DNA of 64,000 nucleotides, taken from Nitrosospira sp. Lineage in GTDB: Bacteria > Pseudomonadota > Gammaproteobacteria > Burkholderiales > Nitrosomonadaceae. Within the stretch, counting starts at the first letter, position 1, and the number at the start of each line of letters is the position of its first letter. The notes beneath the pieces are model-generated. The model was not told where the DNA came from, did not search any database, and saw only the letters and a list, made by a program, of their open reading frames with translations. Location of the stretch: positions 1 to 64,000 of the forward strand of contig JACDSH010000027.1 of assembly GCA_013450215.1 (NCBI GenBank). The letters are read 5' to 3'. Shown here piece by piece: positions 19,165 through 28,916 of this stretch. The position numbers were made by a program, and so were the translations under genes.

Positions 19165-19821
19165 ATGTTGAATCAATTCGACCTGATAATATTTGACTGG
19201 GATGGGACCTTACTGGATTCAACCAGTGTCATAGTCTCATCACTTCAGAGTGCAGCCGACGATGTGGATCTGCCGCAACCCTCGGCTGAGGATGCTCGTC
19301 ATGTCATTGGTTTGGGGTTGAGTGACGCATTGGAGTATCTCTTTCCGATCGCATCCTCACAGCAGGTTGGGCTGTTGGTGGATCGTTACTTTCATCATTA
19401 TTCCGTATATGGGCAGAGGGTCTCCCTATTCGAGGGAGTGACCGAGGTCATTGAGAGCCTGCATACGAAGGAGCTCCTGCTGGCAGTAGCCACGGGCAAG
19501 GGACGATCTGAACTCGATAACGCGTTTGAATCTAGCGGGCTGGGGCAGTATTTCCATGCAAGCCGATGTGCCGATGAGACTTTCTCAAAGCCTCACCCAG
19601 CAATGATATTGGAATTGATGGAGCAATTTGACGTTGAGCCAAGGCGCGCTCTTATGGTAGGTGATACCACCCACGATTTACAGATGGCGATCAATGCCAA
19701 GGTTGCTGGATTAGGTGTGACGTACGGTGCCCATCCTCGAGAGAGTCTTCTTTCGCTGGCACCGCTTGACTGTGTCAACAGCATTGTGGAATTGAATTTA
19801 TGGTTCGAGACGAACGTCTAA
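19165..19821 (+). CDS. HAD-superfamily hydrolase (phosphoglycolate phosphatase-like)
   Basis: 218 residues. Motif I FDWDGTLLDS has the nucleophile D11 and acid D13, motif II is at AVATGKGRSELD, and motif IV VGDTTHDLQMA is near residue 167; a helical cap insert lies between motifs I and II. This is HAD subfamily IA, close to Gph and to the unnamed phosphatase usually found beside rluC in betaproteobacteria. The substrate is unknown. It starts 21 bp after rluC and overlaps the next gene by 22 bp, so translation is probably coupled. Confidence 0.9.
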   Translation: MLNQFDLIIFDWDGTLLDSTSVIVSSLQSAADDVDLPQPSAEDARHVIGLGLSDALEYLFPIASSQQVGLLVDRYFHHYSVYGQRVSLFEGVTEVIESLHTKELLLAVATGKGRSELDNAFESSGLGQYFHASRCADETFSKPHPAMILELMEQFDVEPRRALMVGDTTHDLQMAINAKVAGLGVTYGAHPRESLLSLAPLDCVNSIVELNLWFETNV

Positions 19822-20150
19822 TTTTTTTAAGCAGCGAAATTTCAGATGACGGTAAGGGCGTCCGTTTCATCGTGGAGCTACCGAATGAATCACGATCTGC
19901 CCCGGCATTTATGGTCCGGCATCAGGGGAAAATCTATGCCTATCTTAACCGTTGCGCCCATATAGGCGTGGAGTTGGACTGGATAGAAGGAGAATTCTTC
20001 GATGATTCAGGGTTATACTTAATCTGTTCGACTCATGGTGCGACCTACGAGCCACACACTGGATTTTGTGTCGGTGGACCATGCAAGGGGAAGAGTCTGC
20101 AACGTCTGGAAATTGAAGAGCGGGATGGCAACATCTTTTTGAAGGATTGA
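19800..20150 (+). CDS. Rieske [2Fe-2S] small protein
   Basis: 116 residues. Both Rieske boxes are present: C52-x-H54 in NRCAHIGVELD and C76-x2-H79 in LICSTHGATYEP, which together ligate a [2Fe-2S] cluster. There is no signal or membrane segment, so it is a cytoplasmic ferredoxin-like protein of the NirD/BphF type. The electron partner is unknown. It is embedded between the HAD gene (overlap 22 bp) and sppA (7 bp downstream), a conserved betaproteobacterial neighbourhood with no explained function. Confidence 0.88.
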   Translation: MVRDERLIFLSSEISDDGKGVRFIVELPNESRSAPAFMVRHQGKIYAYLNRCAHIGVELDWIEGEFFDDSGLYLICSTHGATYEPHTGFCVGGPCKGKSLQRLEIEERDGNIFLKD

Positions 20151-20157
20151 AGTAACT

Positions 20158-21114
20158 ATGTCGGATTCAGAAAAGCACGACGAAGATTGGGAGAAGAGGG
20201 TACTAGAGAGGCTGGTATTCTCTTCCCTTCAAGAGCAGAGACGGGCACGGCAGTGGGGGATACTGTTTAAGTCTCTCACTTTCCTTTACCTGACCATTCT
20301 GCTATTCCTCGCAATGGGCTGGACCGGTGGTAAGGATGGTCCCATTTCCACCAAGCACACAGCACTGGTAGAGCTTCGAGGCGTAATTTCAGCTGACAGC
20401 GTCAGTAGCGCTGACAATATTAATGCAGGCCTGCAGGAGGCCTTCAAGGATAAAAAAACACAGGGAGTGATCCTGAGGATTAATAGCCCTGGCGGCAGTC
20501 CGGTGCAGGCGGGTTATATCAACGATGAAATACGCCGTCTACGTGCAGAATACCCTGATATCCCTCTCTATGCGGTGGTCGGGGATATCTGTGCATCAGG
20601 GGGTTATTATGTTGCTGCGGCTGCAGACAAGATTTATGTGGATAAGGCGAGCATGGTCGGGTCCATCGGCGTGCTAATGGATGGGTTCGGTTTTACAGGG
20701 ACGATGGAAAAGCTCGGCATCGAACGACGGCTACTCACAGCGGGGGAGAACAAAGGATTTCTTGACCCATTCTCGCCCTCTAATCCGAAACAGCAGGATC
20801 ATGCCCGAGAAATGTTGGTTGATATTCATCAACAGTTCATCCGGGTTGTTCAGGAGGGAAGGGGTAAACGTTTGAAGGATGCCCCAGAGATTTTTAGCGG
20901 AATTGTCTGGACCGGCCAGAAGAGTATAGATCTGGGGCTTGCTGATGCCATGGGCAGTGCTGAGTATGTTGCACGTGAAGTCATCAAGGCCGAGCATATT
21001 GTAGACTACACCACCCAGGAAGGTGTCATTGAGCGATTTGCCAAACGATTTGGTGCAGTGACTGCAAGCACAATCATCAGTGCTGCAGGCGGCGGGTGGG
21101 GGATACGATACTAA
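20158..21114 (+). CDS. sppA: Signal peptide peptidase SppA (short type)
   Basis: 318 residues. A membrane helix at about 37-55 is followed by a single protease domain in the periplasm, the 36-kDa type rather than the 67-kDa E. coli form. The nucleophile S147 lies in DICASGGYYV and the general base K199 in GENKGFLDP; these positions equal those described for the short Bacillus enzyme. It degrades signal peptides released after protein export. Last gene of the rluC series. Confidence 0.93.
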   Translation: MSDSEKHDEDWEKRVLERLVFSSLQEQRRARQWGILFKSLTFLYLTILLFLAMGWTGGKDGPISTKHTALVELRGVISADSVSSADNINAGLQEAFKDKKTQGVILRINSPGGSPVQAGYINDEIRRLRAEYPDIPLYAVVGDICASGGYYVAAAADKIYVDKASMVGSIGVLMDGFGFTGTMEKLGIERRLLTAGENKGFLDPFSPSNPKQQDHAREMLVDIHQQFIRVVQEGRGKRLKDAPEIFSGIVWTGQKSIDLGLADAMGSAEYVAREVIKAEHIVDYTTQEGVIERFAKRFGAVTASTIISAAGGGWGIRY

Positions 21115-21232
21115 GAGGGTACTGAATGGTGCTCACGTGACGGTAGCTTTATGAGTGGGAACCGGAGTGGACGGTCACTTCCTTATAGGCCAGACACTAA
21201 AGACCGCGTGCAAATAAGCGTCTTATACTCGA

Positions 21233-21940
21233 TCAGCCATGCAACAGAAATATAGAGGGTCTCTTGTTGATGTTGGGCAGGAGGTGATTCCATTCTTTGG
21301 TCGTTTTGGTTGTTATGTATTCACTGGTCAGAGTGATATCGCTGGCGATGCATAGACTGGTAGTGCCGTGGCAGACCTGTACGATCGCTTCAAGCATTTT
21401 CTGATTGCGGTAGGGGGTCTCGATGAATATCTGGGTCTGGTCACGGCTTATTGACTCTTTCTCCAGTTCGAGAATTTTCATAAGACGCTTCTCAGGATCC
21501 ACCGGCAGGTAGCCGTGGAACATGAACCGTTGACCATTCAATCCGGACGCCATCAATGCGAGCAGGATGGAGGATGGTCCAACCAGCGGAACCACTCTGA
21601 TACCTTTCTGGTGAGCTACTCGTACTAGCTCTGCACCAGGATCGGCTACTGCCGGGCAACCGGCCTCGGATAATAGCCCAACATCATTTCCCGCTAGGAG
21701 TGGGCTGAGGAGGTGAGCAATATCCTCGGGTCTGGTATGCTCATCGAGCACCTGCATTTTAATTTCTTGTAATGACAGGGTGCAGCCGATTTGTTTTAGA
21801 AATTGCCGAGCAGTTTTTGGGTGCTCCACGATAAAGTGGCCAAGAGCTGAGACACGTTGTTGGACTGCAACCGGAATTACCCAGGCGATATCACCCGGAC
21901 CGAGTGGCACCGGGATGAGATAGAGCGTTCCTTGATTCAT
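21233..21940 (-). CDS. RsmI-like tetrapyrrole-methylase-fold SAM methyltransferase
   Basis: 235 residues with the tetrapyrrole methylase fold: [11 protein letters not shown] at the N-terminus, [15 protein letters not shown], and [19 protein letters not shown]. It resembles RsmI (2'-O-methylation of 16S rRNA C1402) but is shorter and divergent, corresponding to the second RsmI-like paralogue found beside maf in betaproteobacteria. The substrate is therefore unproven. It overlaps maf by 4 bp in an operon reading away from the fatty-acid cluster. Confidence 0.85.
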   Translation of the reverse strand: MNQGTLYLIPVPLGPGDIAWVIPVAVQQRVSALGHFIVEHPKTARQFLKQIGCTLSLQEIKMQVLDEHTRPEDIAHLLSPLLAGNDVGLLSEAGCPAVADPGAELVRVAHQKGIRVVPLVGPSSILLALMASGLNGQRFMFHGYLPVDPEKRLMKILELEKESISRDQTQIFIETPYRNQKMLEAIVQVCHGTTSLCIASDITLTSEYITTKTTKEWNHLLPNINKRPSIFLLHG

Positions 21941-22527
21941 ATGACCTCTATCCCTTCATGGGACAGCATCTCGACCAGTGCGATCAGCGGCAGTCCTATC
22001 AAGCCATTGGGGTCATCTCCTACGATGCGTTCAATTAACGCGATACCTAATCCCTCAGACTTAGCACTGCCAGCACAGTTATAGGGCTGCTCTTTGACGA
22101 GATAATTTTCGATCTTCTGGTCATTTAATTCGCGAAACTTGACATGAGAGAGAGTGAGACGGGTCTGTATGCTGTTGGTACGGCTATTGAAAAGGCTCAG
22201 TGCGGTATAAAATATCACCTCCCTGCCGCTCAGTAAGCGTAACTGCCTCACTGCATTTTCATGGGTCAGTGGCTTGCCGAGGGGTGTACTCTCCAGTACA
22301 GCCACCTGGTCGGCACCAATGATGAGTCCGTCAGGGTAGACTAAGGCGACCGCCCGAGCTTTTTTTTCGGCCAAACGTAGAGCGGTTTCCCTAGGTACTT
22401 CACCGGGCAAAGGAGTCTCGTCAATATCTGGGCTACAGATCTCAAAAGGGATCTGCAATCGTTGAAGTAATTCGCGGCGATAAATGGAGCTGGACCCCAA
22501 TACAAGTTGTTGAGTCAGGTGCGGCAT
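21937..22527 (-). CDS. maf: Maf/YceF-type nucleotide pyrophosphatase
   Basis: 196 residues. The N-terminal [15 protein letters not shown] and the central GADQVAVLE motif identify the Maf family, which hydrolyses non-canonical or methylated nucleoside triphosphates (the YceF type prefers m7GTP). It is divergent from yceD, the usual placement at the head of the rpmF-plsX-fab cluster. It overlaps the downstream methyltransferase gene by 4 bp. Confidence 0.92.
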   Translation of the reverse strand: MPHLTQQLVLGSSSIYRRELLQRLQIPFEICSPDIDETPLPGEVPRETALRLAEKKARAVALVYPDGLIIGADQVAVLESTPLGKPLTHENAVRQLRLLSGREVIFYTALSLFNSRTNSIQTRLTLSHVKFRELNDQKIENYLVKEQPYNCAGSAKSEGLGIALIERIVGDDPNGLIGLPLIALVEMLSHEGIEVI

Positions 22528-22594
22528 ATGTAGAATTCACTCAGGATGGTTGATTTTTGACAGTCGGGGGGCAAAAATATATCATGCGCAACTT

Positions 22595-23095
22595 ATGTCC
22601 GCACGGTTTGTCATAGATGCCCTTGATTTTGTGCGTAATGCTGGGGCACATCATGGTAAAATCACACCCGCTGAATTTGTACGATTGCAAGATTATCTGA
22701 CCGATAGTCAGGGCTGGCTCGAGTATACAATCAGCGGCGTTATAGGCAGTGAAGGTAAGCCACTTTTACGGATTGCCGTTCAGGGGGAGATTAACCTCCA
22801 GTGCCAGCGTTGTCTTGCTAGTATGGTGCATTTGCTGGACTTGAAGACAGATATTTTACTGGCGAGAGATGAGAATGAGCTCTCTCGTTTTGATGAAGAC
22901 GATTCTGTAGATGGAGTTTTGGCAGTGCCTGAGATGGATGTGCTGGAGCTGATTGAGGATGAGATCATCCTGAGCTTACCAATTTCAGCCCGTCATCTGG
23001 AAGGTAAGTGTTCAACAAGCAGGCCGGTTGGTGAAGAGGCGGTCGGCAGGGAGCATCTCTTTGCTGCGTTGGCGGCACTAAAAAAGCTGCACTGA
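22595..23095 (+). CDS. yceD: YceD/DUF177 protein
   Basis: 166 residues from ATG 22595, which gives the usual [12 protein letters not shown] start; a TTG at 22550 is also in frame. A CxxC in [10 protein letters not shown] and a C-terminal acidic segment ([10 protein letters not shown]) are family features. YceD is coupled to rpmF in nearly all bacteria and in plants and bacteria is implicated in 23S rRNA accumulation and ribosome assembly. rpmF follows after 23 bp. Confidence 0.88.
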   Translation: MSARFVIDALDFVRNAGAHHGKITPAEFVRLQDYLTDSQGWLEYTISGVIGSEGKPLLRIAVQGEINLQCQRCLASMVHLLDLKTDILLARDENELSRFDEDDSVDGVLAVPEMDVLELIEDEIILSLPISARHLEGKCSTSRPVGEEAVGREHLFAALAALKKLH

Positions 23096-23118
23096 AATTA
23101 TTTAAGGAGCGAATTGTT

Positions 23119-23298
23119 ATGGCAGTACAACAGAATAAGAAGTCCCCATCAAAGCGTGGTATGCACCGTTCGCATGATTTTCTGACTAGCTCACCACTAG
23201 CGGTCGAGCCCAGCACCGGCGAGGTTCATCTTCGCCATCATATTAGCCCTAACGGCTATTATAGAGGCAAGAAAGTCATCAAGACTAAGGACGATTAA
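23119..23298 (+). CDS. rpmF: 50S ribosomal protein L32
   Basis: 59 residues, a short gene with AAGGAG just upstream. It starts [20 protein letters not shown], the hallmark of L32, and is strongly basic. No CxxC zinc motif is present, so it is the zinc-independent form common in proteobacteria. It lies between yceD and plsX, as usual. Confidence 0.96.
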   Translation: MAVQQNKKSPSKRGMHRSHDFLTSSPLAVEPSTGEVHLRHHISPNGYYRGKKVIKTKDD

Positions 23299-23365
23299 GT
23301 CACTTGCGGCTATTCTTCGAGTCACGAAGTTTAGAGTTCAAAGTCTTCAGTCTGTCTGAGCCTTA

Positions 23366-24439
23366 ATGGGACTTAAAACGGACATTACCGTAGCAATAGA
23401 TTGCATGGGCGGTGATCACGGCCCCCATGTCACAGTCCCCTCGGCTGTCAATTATCTTCGATCTAATCCAGGAATCAATATTCTTTTAGTAGGATTGCCT
23501 GACGCGATCGAGGCTGAGTTGGCTGCTATCAAGTTTATGCCGGATCCCCGCCTGAGAGTTCATGCCGCGAGCGAAGTGGTCAGTATGGACGAGTCGCCCG
23601 CGATAGCCATGCGTGATAAGAAAGACTCTTCGATGCGAGTTGCCATTGATCTGGTTAAGCGTGGTGAGGCGCAAGCCTGTGTCAGTGCCGGCAATACGGG
23701 GGCATTGATAGCAACCTCCCGTTTTGTGCTGAAAACGTTGCCAGGGGTGGACCGACCGGCTCTTGCGGTGGTGCTTCCTACCATGAAGGGTCACACTTAT
23801 GTGCTGGATCTGGGTGCTAATGTAGATTGTAGCGCGGAGCAGTTGTTTCAGTTTGGTGTCATGGGGGCTGCTCTAGTCTCTTCTGTAGAGGGTAAAGAAC
23901 GACCAAGTGTTGGTCTATTGAATATAGGTGAAGAAGAGATAAAGGGTAACGAGGTGGTGAAGCACGCGGCAGAGCTGCTACGTAATAGTGATCTTAATTT
24001 CTACGGTAATATTGAGGGTAATGATATTTACAAGGGTACAACCGATGTAGTGGTGTGCGATGGCTTTGTCGGCAATGTCACCCTGAAAGCTTCAGAGGGT
24101 GTAGCACAGATGTTGGCCACCTATTTACGTGAGGAATTTAAGCGCAACCTTCTGACCAGACTTGCAGGGCTCGTCGCACTGCCGGTCATCAAGGCATTCA
24201 AACGCCGAGTGGACCATCGTCGCTATAATGGAGCGAGTCTATTGGGGTTAAGGGGTATTGTCATTAAGAGCCACGGATCGGCTGATGGGTATGCATTCAA
24301 TTTTGCTATTGAGCGCGCGGTGAGTGAAGTGCGAGGTGGAATGTTGCAACATATCAGTGGGCGTGTGGCGGGTCTGCAACACCAGCATCAAGTCTCATCC
24401 TTGCATCCTCAAACACTATCAAAAGAAGACGCGGCATGA
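23366..24439 (+). CDS. plsX: Phosphate acyltransferase PlsX
   Basis: 357 residues. The N-terminal [11 protein letters not shown], the central [10 protein letters not shown] and the C-terminal [16 protein letters not shown] segments are diagnostic. PlsX makes acyl-phosphate from acyl-ACP for the PlsY route of phosphatidic acid synthesis. It overlaps fabH by 4 bp (ATGA), showing translational coupling within the fatty-acid operon. Confidence 0.96.
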   Translation: MGLKTDITVAIDCMGGDHGPHVTVPSAVNYLRSNPGINILLVGLPDAIEAELAAIKFMPDPRLRVHAASEVVSMDESPAIAMRDKKDSSMRVAIDLVKRGEAQACVSAGNTGALIATSRFVLKTLPGVDRPALAVVLPTMKGHTYVLDLGANVDCSAEQLFQFGVMGAALVSSVEGKERPSVGLLNIGEEEIKGNEVVKHAAELLRNSDLNFYGNIEGNDIYKGTTDVVVCDGFVGNVTLKASEGVAQMLATYLREEFKRNLLTRLAGLVALPVIKAFKRRVDHRRYNGASLLGLRGIVIKSHGSADGYAFNFAIERAVSEVRGGMLQHISGRVAGLQHQHQVSSLHPQTLSKEDAA

Positions 24440-25395
24440 AGTATTCCAGAATCGTTGGAACGGGCGGCTACCTACCCGAAAAAATTCTTACCAACCAAGA
24501 TCTTGAGAGACTGGTGGATACCAGCGACGAGTGGATACGAAGCCGAACGGGCATCACTCAACGGCACATTGCGGCCGATCATGAAATGGCGAGTGACCTG
24601 GCATTACACGCTAGCCGTAAAGCGATAGAGGCTGCGGGAATAAAGGTTGATGAGATCGATCTCATCATTGTTGCTACAACAACACCGGATATGGTTTTTC
24701 CCAGCACTGCCTGTATCCTTCAGGATAAATTGGGTGCTCGGAACTGTCCTGCATTTGACGTGCAGGCGGTTTGTAGTGGTTTCGTCTATGCACTTGCCAC
24801 TGCAGACATGTTCATCCGCGCAGGCAAATGCCGCAATGCACTAGTGGTAGGGACCGAAGTTTACTCTCGCATACTCGACTGGAAGGATCGTAGTACTTGT
24901 GTACTCTTCGGTGATGGCGCAGGTGCGGTCGTGCTGAGTCAGGGTGACCAACCAGGAATTCTCTCAAGTCATCTTCATGCCGATGGTAGCTATAGTAAAA
25001 TTCTATCAGTGCCTGGGAGTATTTGTGACGGTAAGGTTCAAGGCACTCCGTTCTTGATCATGGAGGGGAACGCGGTTTTTAAGTTCGCGGTAAGAGTCTT
25101 GGAAGAAGTAGTATATGAGGCCCTTGCCGAGAATAATTTACAATCATCAGATATTGATTGGTTGATCCCACATCAAGCTAATATCCGTATCATCCAGTCA
25201 ACCGCGAAAAAGCTAGGCATCTCAATGGAAAAGGTGGTGGTCACGGTCGATAAGCATGGGAATACTTCGGCTGCTTCTATCCCACTGGCTCTAGATACTG
25301 CGGTCCGTGACGGACGTATCAAGTCTGGTCAGACTGTCTTGTTAGAGGGAGTGGGTGGAGGTTTCACTTGGGGTGCTGTGTTACTTCGCTGGTGA
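24436..25395 (+). CDS. fabH: 3-oxoacyl-ACP synthase III (KAS III)
   Basis: 319 residues with the Cys-His-Asn triad: C113 in [10 protein letters not shown], His in IPHQANIRI (about 244) and Asn in KHGNTSAAS (about 274). It starts fatty-acid synthesis by condensing acetyl-CoA with malonyl-ACP. It is tightly packed between plsX (4-bp overlap) and fabD (3-bp gap). Confidence 0.97.
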   Translation: MKYSRIVGTGGYLPEKILTNQDLERLVDTSDEWIRSRTGITQRHIAADHEMASDLALHASRKAIEAAGIKVDEIDLIIVATTTPDMVFPSTACILQDKLGARNCPAFDVQAVCSGFVYALATADMFIRAGKCRNALVVGTEVYSRILDWKDRSTCVLFGDGAGAVVLSQGDQPGILSSHLHADGSYSKILSVPGSICDGKVQGTPFLIMEGNAVFKFAVRVLEEVVYEALAENNLQSSDIDWLIPHQANIRIIQSTAKKLGISMEKVVVTVDKHGNTSAASIPLALDTAVRDGRIKSGQTVLLEGVGGGFTWGAVLLRW

Positions 25396-25398
25396 GAT

Positions 25399-26337
25399 AT
25401 GAAATTCGCTTTTGTTTTTCCTGGTCAGGGTTCTCAATCAATCGGCATGATGAAGGGGTATGCCGATCTCCCCGTGGTACGGGAAACTTTTGCTGAGGCG
25501 TCTGATATCCTAGGCCAGGATTTCTGGGCGATGGCAAATGAAGGGCCCGCAGAAGACCTCAATCTAACGGTTAATACTCAACCATTGATGCTGATGGCAG
25601 GAGTTTCAGCATACCGTGCATGGGAGAGTTTGACGGGTGCAAGACCGGTATTCATGGCCGGTCACAGCTTAGGTGAATACAGTGCATTGGTCGCCGCAGG
25701 ATGCCTGACCTTCGCTGATGCGCTCTCACTGGTACGGTTCCGAGCGGAGGTAATGCAGCAATCAGTTCCAGAGGGAACAGGTGGCATGGCAGCTGTTTTA
25801 GGATTGGATGATGATAAGGTGCGGATGGTGTGCGATGAGGTCATGAGTACCCATCGCGGGAAATCGTTGGAGCCAGCAAACTTTAACTCACCCGGTCAAG
25901 TGGTAATCGCGGGGCATAGGGATGCGGTACTGCATGGAATGGAGTTAGCCAAGGCAAAAGGTGCAAAACGCGCAATCATGTTGCCCATGAGCGTGCCTTC
26001 ACATTGTTCGTTGATGAATCATGCCGCAGAAAAAATGCAGCAGCGACTGGAACAGGTGACGCTGCAATCGCCTGCTATTTCAATATTGCATAATGCCGAT
26101 GTGCAGTCGCATACAGATGCTGCATCGATCAGAAACATCTTAGTCCGGCAACTATGCAAACCGGTACGATGGACAGAGACGATCCATGCTCTTGCCAGCG
26201 CTGGAGTCACTCATGTGGTTGAGTGTGGACCGGGAAAAGTGCTATCTGGACTTAATAAACGTATCGACGAGAGGGTGCAGAGTCTAGCCCTGACAGATAG
26301 CGAATCATTGCATCAGGCTGCAAGCCTATTGGGTTAG
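25399..26337 (+). CDS. fabD: Malonyl-CoA:ACP transacylase
   Basis: 312 residues. FPGQGSQSIGM at the N-terminus, the nucleophile serine in GHSLGEYSAL (about residue 92) and the catalytic histidine in SVPSHCSLM (about 201) identify FabD. It loads malonyl groups onto ACP (AcpP, encoded downstream). Confidence 0.97.
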   Translation: MKFAFVFPGQGSQSIGMMKGYADLPVVRETFAEASDILGQDFWAMANEGPAEDLNLTVNTQPLMLMAGVSAYRAWESLTGARPVFMAGHSLGEYSALVAAGCLTFADALSLVRFRAEVMQQSVPEGTGGMAAVLGLDDDKVRMVCDEVMSTHRGKSLEPANFNSPGQVVIAGHRDAVLHGMELAKAKGAKRAIMLPMSVPSHCSLMNHAAEKMQQRLEQVTLQSPAISILHNADVQSHTDAASIRNILVRQLCKPVRWTETIHALASAGVTHVVECGPGKVLSGLNKRIDERVQSLALTDSESLHQAASLLG

Positions 26338-26383
26338 ATTGGAATCGTATGGGATTTTTCACCATGATTATGGATATTAATCT

Positions 26384-27148
26384 ATGAAAGAACATGTCAA
26401 AGAGATGTTGCTGCAAGATCAAGTGGTTCTTGTAACGGGAGCTAGTCGTGGGATTGGACAGGCTATCGCATTGAAACTAGGTAAGCAAGGTGCTTCTGTC
26501 GTTGGCACCGCTACCACTGAGGGTGGAGCAGAGAGAATCAGTCATTACCTGAATCAGGCCAACATCAAGGGAGTGGGGATGCTGCTGGATGTAACGAAGG
26601 CCACTCAGATTGAAAGTCTGCTGGCAGCGATACCTGTTAAGTTTGGTGAGATCACGATATTGGTAAATAACGCAGGGATCACGCGTGATAGCCTGCTGGT
26701 CCGGATGAAAGATGAGGATTGGGATGACATCATGGAGACCGATCTTAAATCGGTATTTCGTTTGAGCCGTGGGGTGCTCCGGGCTATGATGAAGGCACAT
26801 TCTGGTCGTATCATTAATATTTCATCAGTAGTAGGTGCAATAGGTAACCCGGGACAGGCTAATTATGCAGCCGCGAAGGCTGGGATATTTGGTTTTAGTA
26901 AGTCACTAGCACGTGAGGTGGGTAGCCGAAATATCACAGTGAATTGTATTGCCCCTGGTTTCATAGAGACGGACATGACCCGCACACTAACTGACAAGCA
27001 GCAGCGGGACTTAATTCAGCATGTACCTCTGGGAAGGTTGGGAAGGCCTGAGGAAGTGGCATCGGCTGTCGCGTTCCTTGCTTCATCAGCTGCGGGATAC
27101 ATTACTGGTACGACACTTCATGTGAATGGCGGTATGCACATGGATTAG
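26384..27148 (+). CDS. fabG: 3-oxoacyl-ACP reductase
   Basis: 254 residues from ATG 26384; ATG 26405 gives the more usual short N-terminus (MLLQDQVVLVTGASRGIG) and may be the real start. It is a short-chain dehydrogenase with the NADPH-binding TGASRGIG, NNAG, and catalytic Ser-Tyr-Lys in ISSVVG and YAAAKAG. It reduces beta-ketoacyl-ACP in each elongation cycle. Confidence 0.96.
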   Translation: MKEHVKEMLLQDQVVLVTGASRGIGQAIALKLGKQGASVVGTATTEGGAERISHYLNQANIKGVGMLLDVTKATQIESLLAAIPVKFGEITILVNNAGITRDSLLVRMKDEDWDDIMETDLKSVFRLSRGVLRAMMKAHSGRIINISSVVGAIGNPGQANYAAAKAGIFGFSKSLAREVGSRNITVNCIAPGFIETDMTRTLTDKQQRDLIQHVPLGRLGRPEEVASAVAFLASSAAGYITGTTLHVNGGMHMD

Positions 27149-27297
27149 GTAGGGATGATCGGTACGGCGGCTATTTACTATGCTCGGAGTGGCTAAAATC
27201 CAAAGTAATGGCTGATTTGTATCGTTTGATTTGGATTGTCTGTGATCAGCAAGTATCTATGGCTAATATCTAAACCCGGGTGAGTGGTGTTCTGGTA

Positions 27298-27324
27298 TTG
27301 CAAATACCGAAAATTTGCTAGAAT
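27298..27324 (+). promoter_or_regulatory. Putative acpP promoter
   Basis: Extended -10 element TGCTAGAAT at 27316-27324, with TTGCAA at 27298-27303 as a candidate -35 (spacer only 15 bp). A short palindrome, GGTATT/AATACC with a 3-nt centre (27294-27308), covers the -35 and could be an operator. A separate promoter for the abundant acyl carrier protein is expected in this 214-bp gap. Confidence 0.4.
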
Positions 27325-27362
27325 GCTGGAGGTTTTTTCTTATATAAGAGAAGGGGTGTCTG

Positions 27363-27599
27363 ATGGAAAATGTTGAACAGCGCATAAAAAAAATCGTAGC
27401 CGAGCAACTGGGTGTGAATGAGACTGAAGTTAACAACGAATCATCTTTCGTAGATGACTTGGGTGCAGACTCACTTGATACCGTTGAGTTGGTCATGGCT
27501 CTGGAAGAAGAGTTTGAGTGCGAAATTCCGGACGAGGAAGCAGAGAAAATCAATACCGTTCAGCAGGCGATTGATTACATCAACTCCCAGAAGAGTTAA
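27363..27599 (+). CDS. acpP: Acyl carrier protein
   Basis: 78 residues, strongly acidic. The phosphopantetheine attachment serine is S37 in [12 protein letters not shown], the canonical position. It carries all acyl intermediates of fatty-acid synthesis. It lies between fabG and fabF and is preceded by a purine-rich ribosome site (AGAGAAGGGG). Confidence 0.98.
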   Translation: MENVEQRIKKIVAEQLGVNETEVNNESSFVDDLGADSLDTVELVMALEEEFECEIPDEEAEKINTVQQAIDYINSQKS

Positions 27600-27633
27600 T
27601 TCTATTTTAACGACGCCCCATGTCAAAGCTATC

Positions 27634-28881
27634 TTGTCCAAGCGAAGAGTAGTCATTACAGGGCTGGGCATTGTTTCTCCTGTTGGCAACACTGTTCCAG
27701 ATGCATGGGCGAGCATCCTCGCAGGAAAGTCTGGTATCGATAGAATCAGTCGGTTCGATGCCGCAACCTTTACTTCCCAAATAGCGGGTGAGGTAAAGGG
27801 TTTCGATATCACGCAATATATTCCCACCAAAGAAGCTCGTCGCATGGATACCTTTATCCATTACGGTATGGCAGCAGCCATCCAAGCGATAAAAGACGCA
27901 GGTATTGATGATATTGCTAGTGGTGATCTTGATGCAGAACGTATCGGTGTAAATATTGGTTCTGGTATTGGCGGTCTACCAATGATCGAGGGAACCCATG
28001 ACGTTTATCTTGCCGGCGGCCCTCGTAAAATCTCGCCATTCTTTGTTCCTAGCGTCATCATCAATATGGTAGCGGGTAATCTGTCAATCATGTTTGGCTT
28101 CAAGGGACCTAATCTGGCCATTGTTACCGCATGTACGACCGCGACTCATTGTATTGGAGATTCCGCACGTATGATCGAGTACGGGGATGCGGATATGATG
28201 GTTGCAGGTGGAACAGAATCATGTGTAACCCCACTCACCATTGGTGGTTTCGCTTCAGCGAGAGCACTATCAACCCGCAATGACGACCCTACTACAGCTA
28301 GCCGGCCGTGGGACACAGATAGGGATGGTTTTGTGCTGGGTGAAGGTGCGGGTGTTCTGGTATTAGAAGAGATGGAGCATGCCAAGCGTCGTGGTGCAAA
28401 GATTTACGCTGAACTGGCTGGTTTTGGTATGAGTGCAGATGCCCATCATATGACCGCACCCCCTGAAGATGGTGAAGGTGCTGCTCGGTGTATGAGGATT
28501 GCACTTAAGAATGCAGGTATGGCTAATGATGAGATGGATTACATCAATGCTCATGGTACTTCAACACCGCTGGGTGATCTAGCCGAAACAATGGCGATAA
28601 AACGCTGTTTTGGTGAACATGCAAAAGATCTCGTGGTTAACTCTACCAAGTCCATGACAGGCCATTTGCTCGGTGCAGCTGGTGGGGTGGAGGCAATCTT
28701 TTCTACATTAGCCGTATACCATCAGGTGGCACCTCCGACCATTAATATCTTCAACCAAGATCCGAAGTGTGATCTGGATTATGTCCCCAATACCGCAAGG
28801 GAGATGAAGATCAATGCGGCGATGTCAAATTCATTTGGATTTGGGGGCACGAACGGTACGCTGGTTTTCCGTAAGGTCTGA
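27634..28881 (+). CDS. fabF: 3-oxoacyl-ACP synthase II
   Basis: 415 residues from a TTG at 27634, which yields the canonical MSKRRVVITGLGIVSPVGN start. The open frame continues upstream into acpP, but that part is unrelated to the family, and an ATG at 27620 is out of frame. Catalytic residues are present: Cys in VTACTTATHC (about 167), His in NAHGTSTPLGD and His in TGHLLGAAGG. It elongates fatty acyl-ACP, including the temperature-controlled step to C18:1. Confidence 0.96.
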   Translation: MSKRRVVITGLGIVSPVGNTVPDAWASILAGKSGIDRISRFDAATFTSQIAGEVKGFDITQYIPTKEARRMDTFIHYGMAAAIQAIKDAGIDDIASGDLDAERIGVNIGSGIGGLPMIEGTHDVYLAGGPRKISPFFVPSVIINMVAGNLSIMFGFKGPNLAIVTACTTATHCIGDSARMIEYGDADMMVAGGTESCVTPLTIGGFASARALSTRNDDPTTASRPWDTDRDGFVLGEGAGVLVLEEMEHAKRRGAKIYAELAGFGMSADAHHMTAPPEDGEGAARCMRIALKNAGMANDEMDYINAHGTSTPLGDLAETMAIKRCFGEHAKDLVVNSTKSMTGHLLGAAGGVEAIFSTLAVYHQVAPPTINIFNQDPKCDLDYVPNTAREMKINAAMSNSFGFGGTNGTLVFRKV

Positions 28882-28916
28882 CCATGCTCTCGTAGTGCAG
28901 TGAGTATCTGCAAGAC

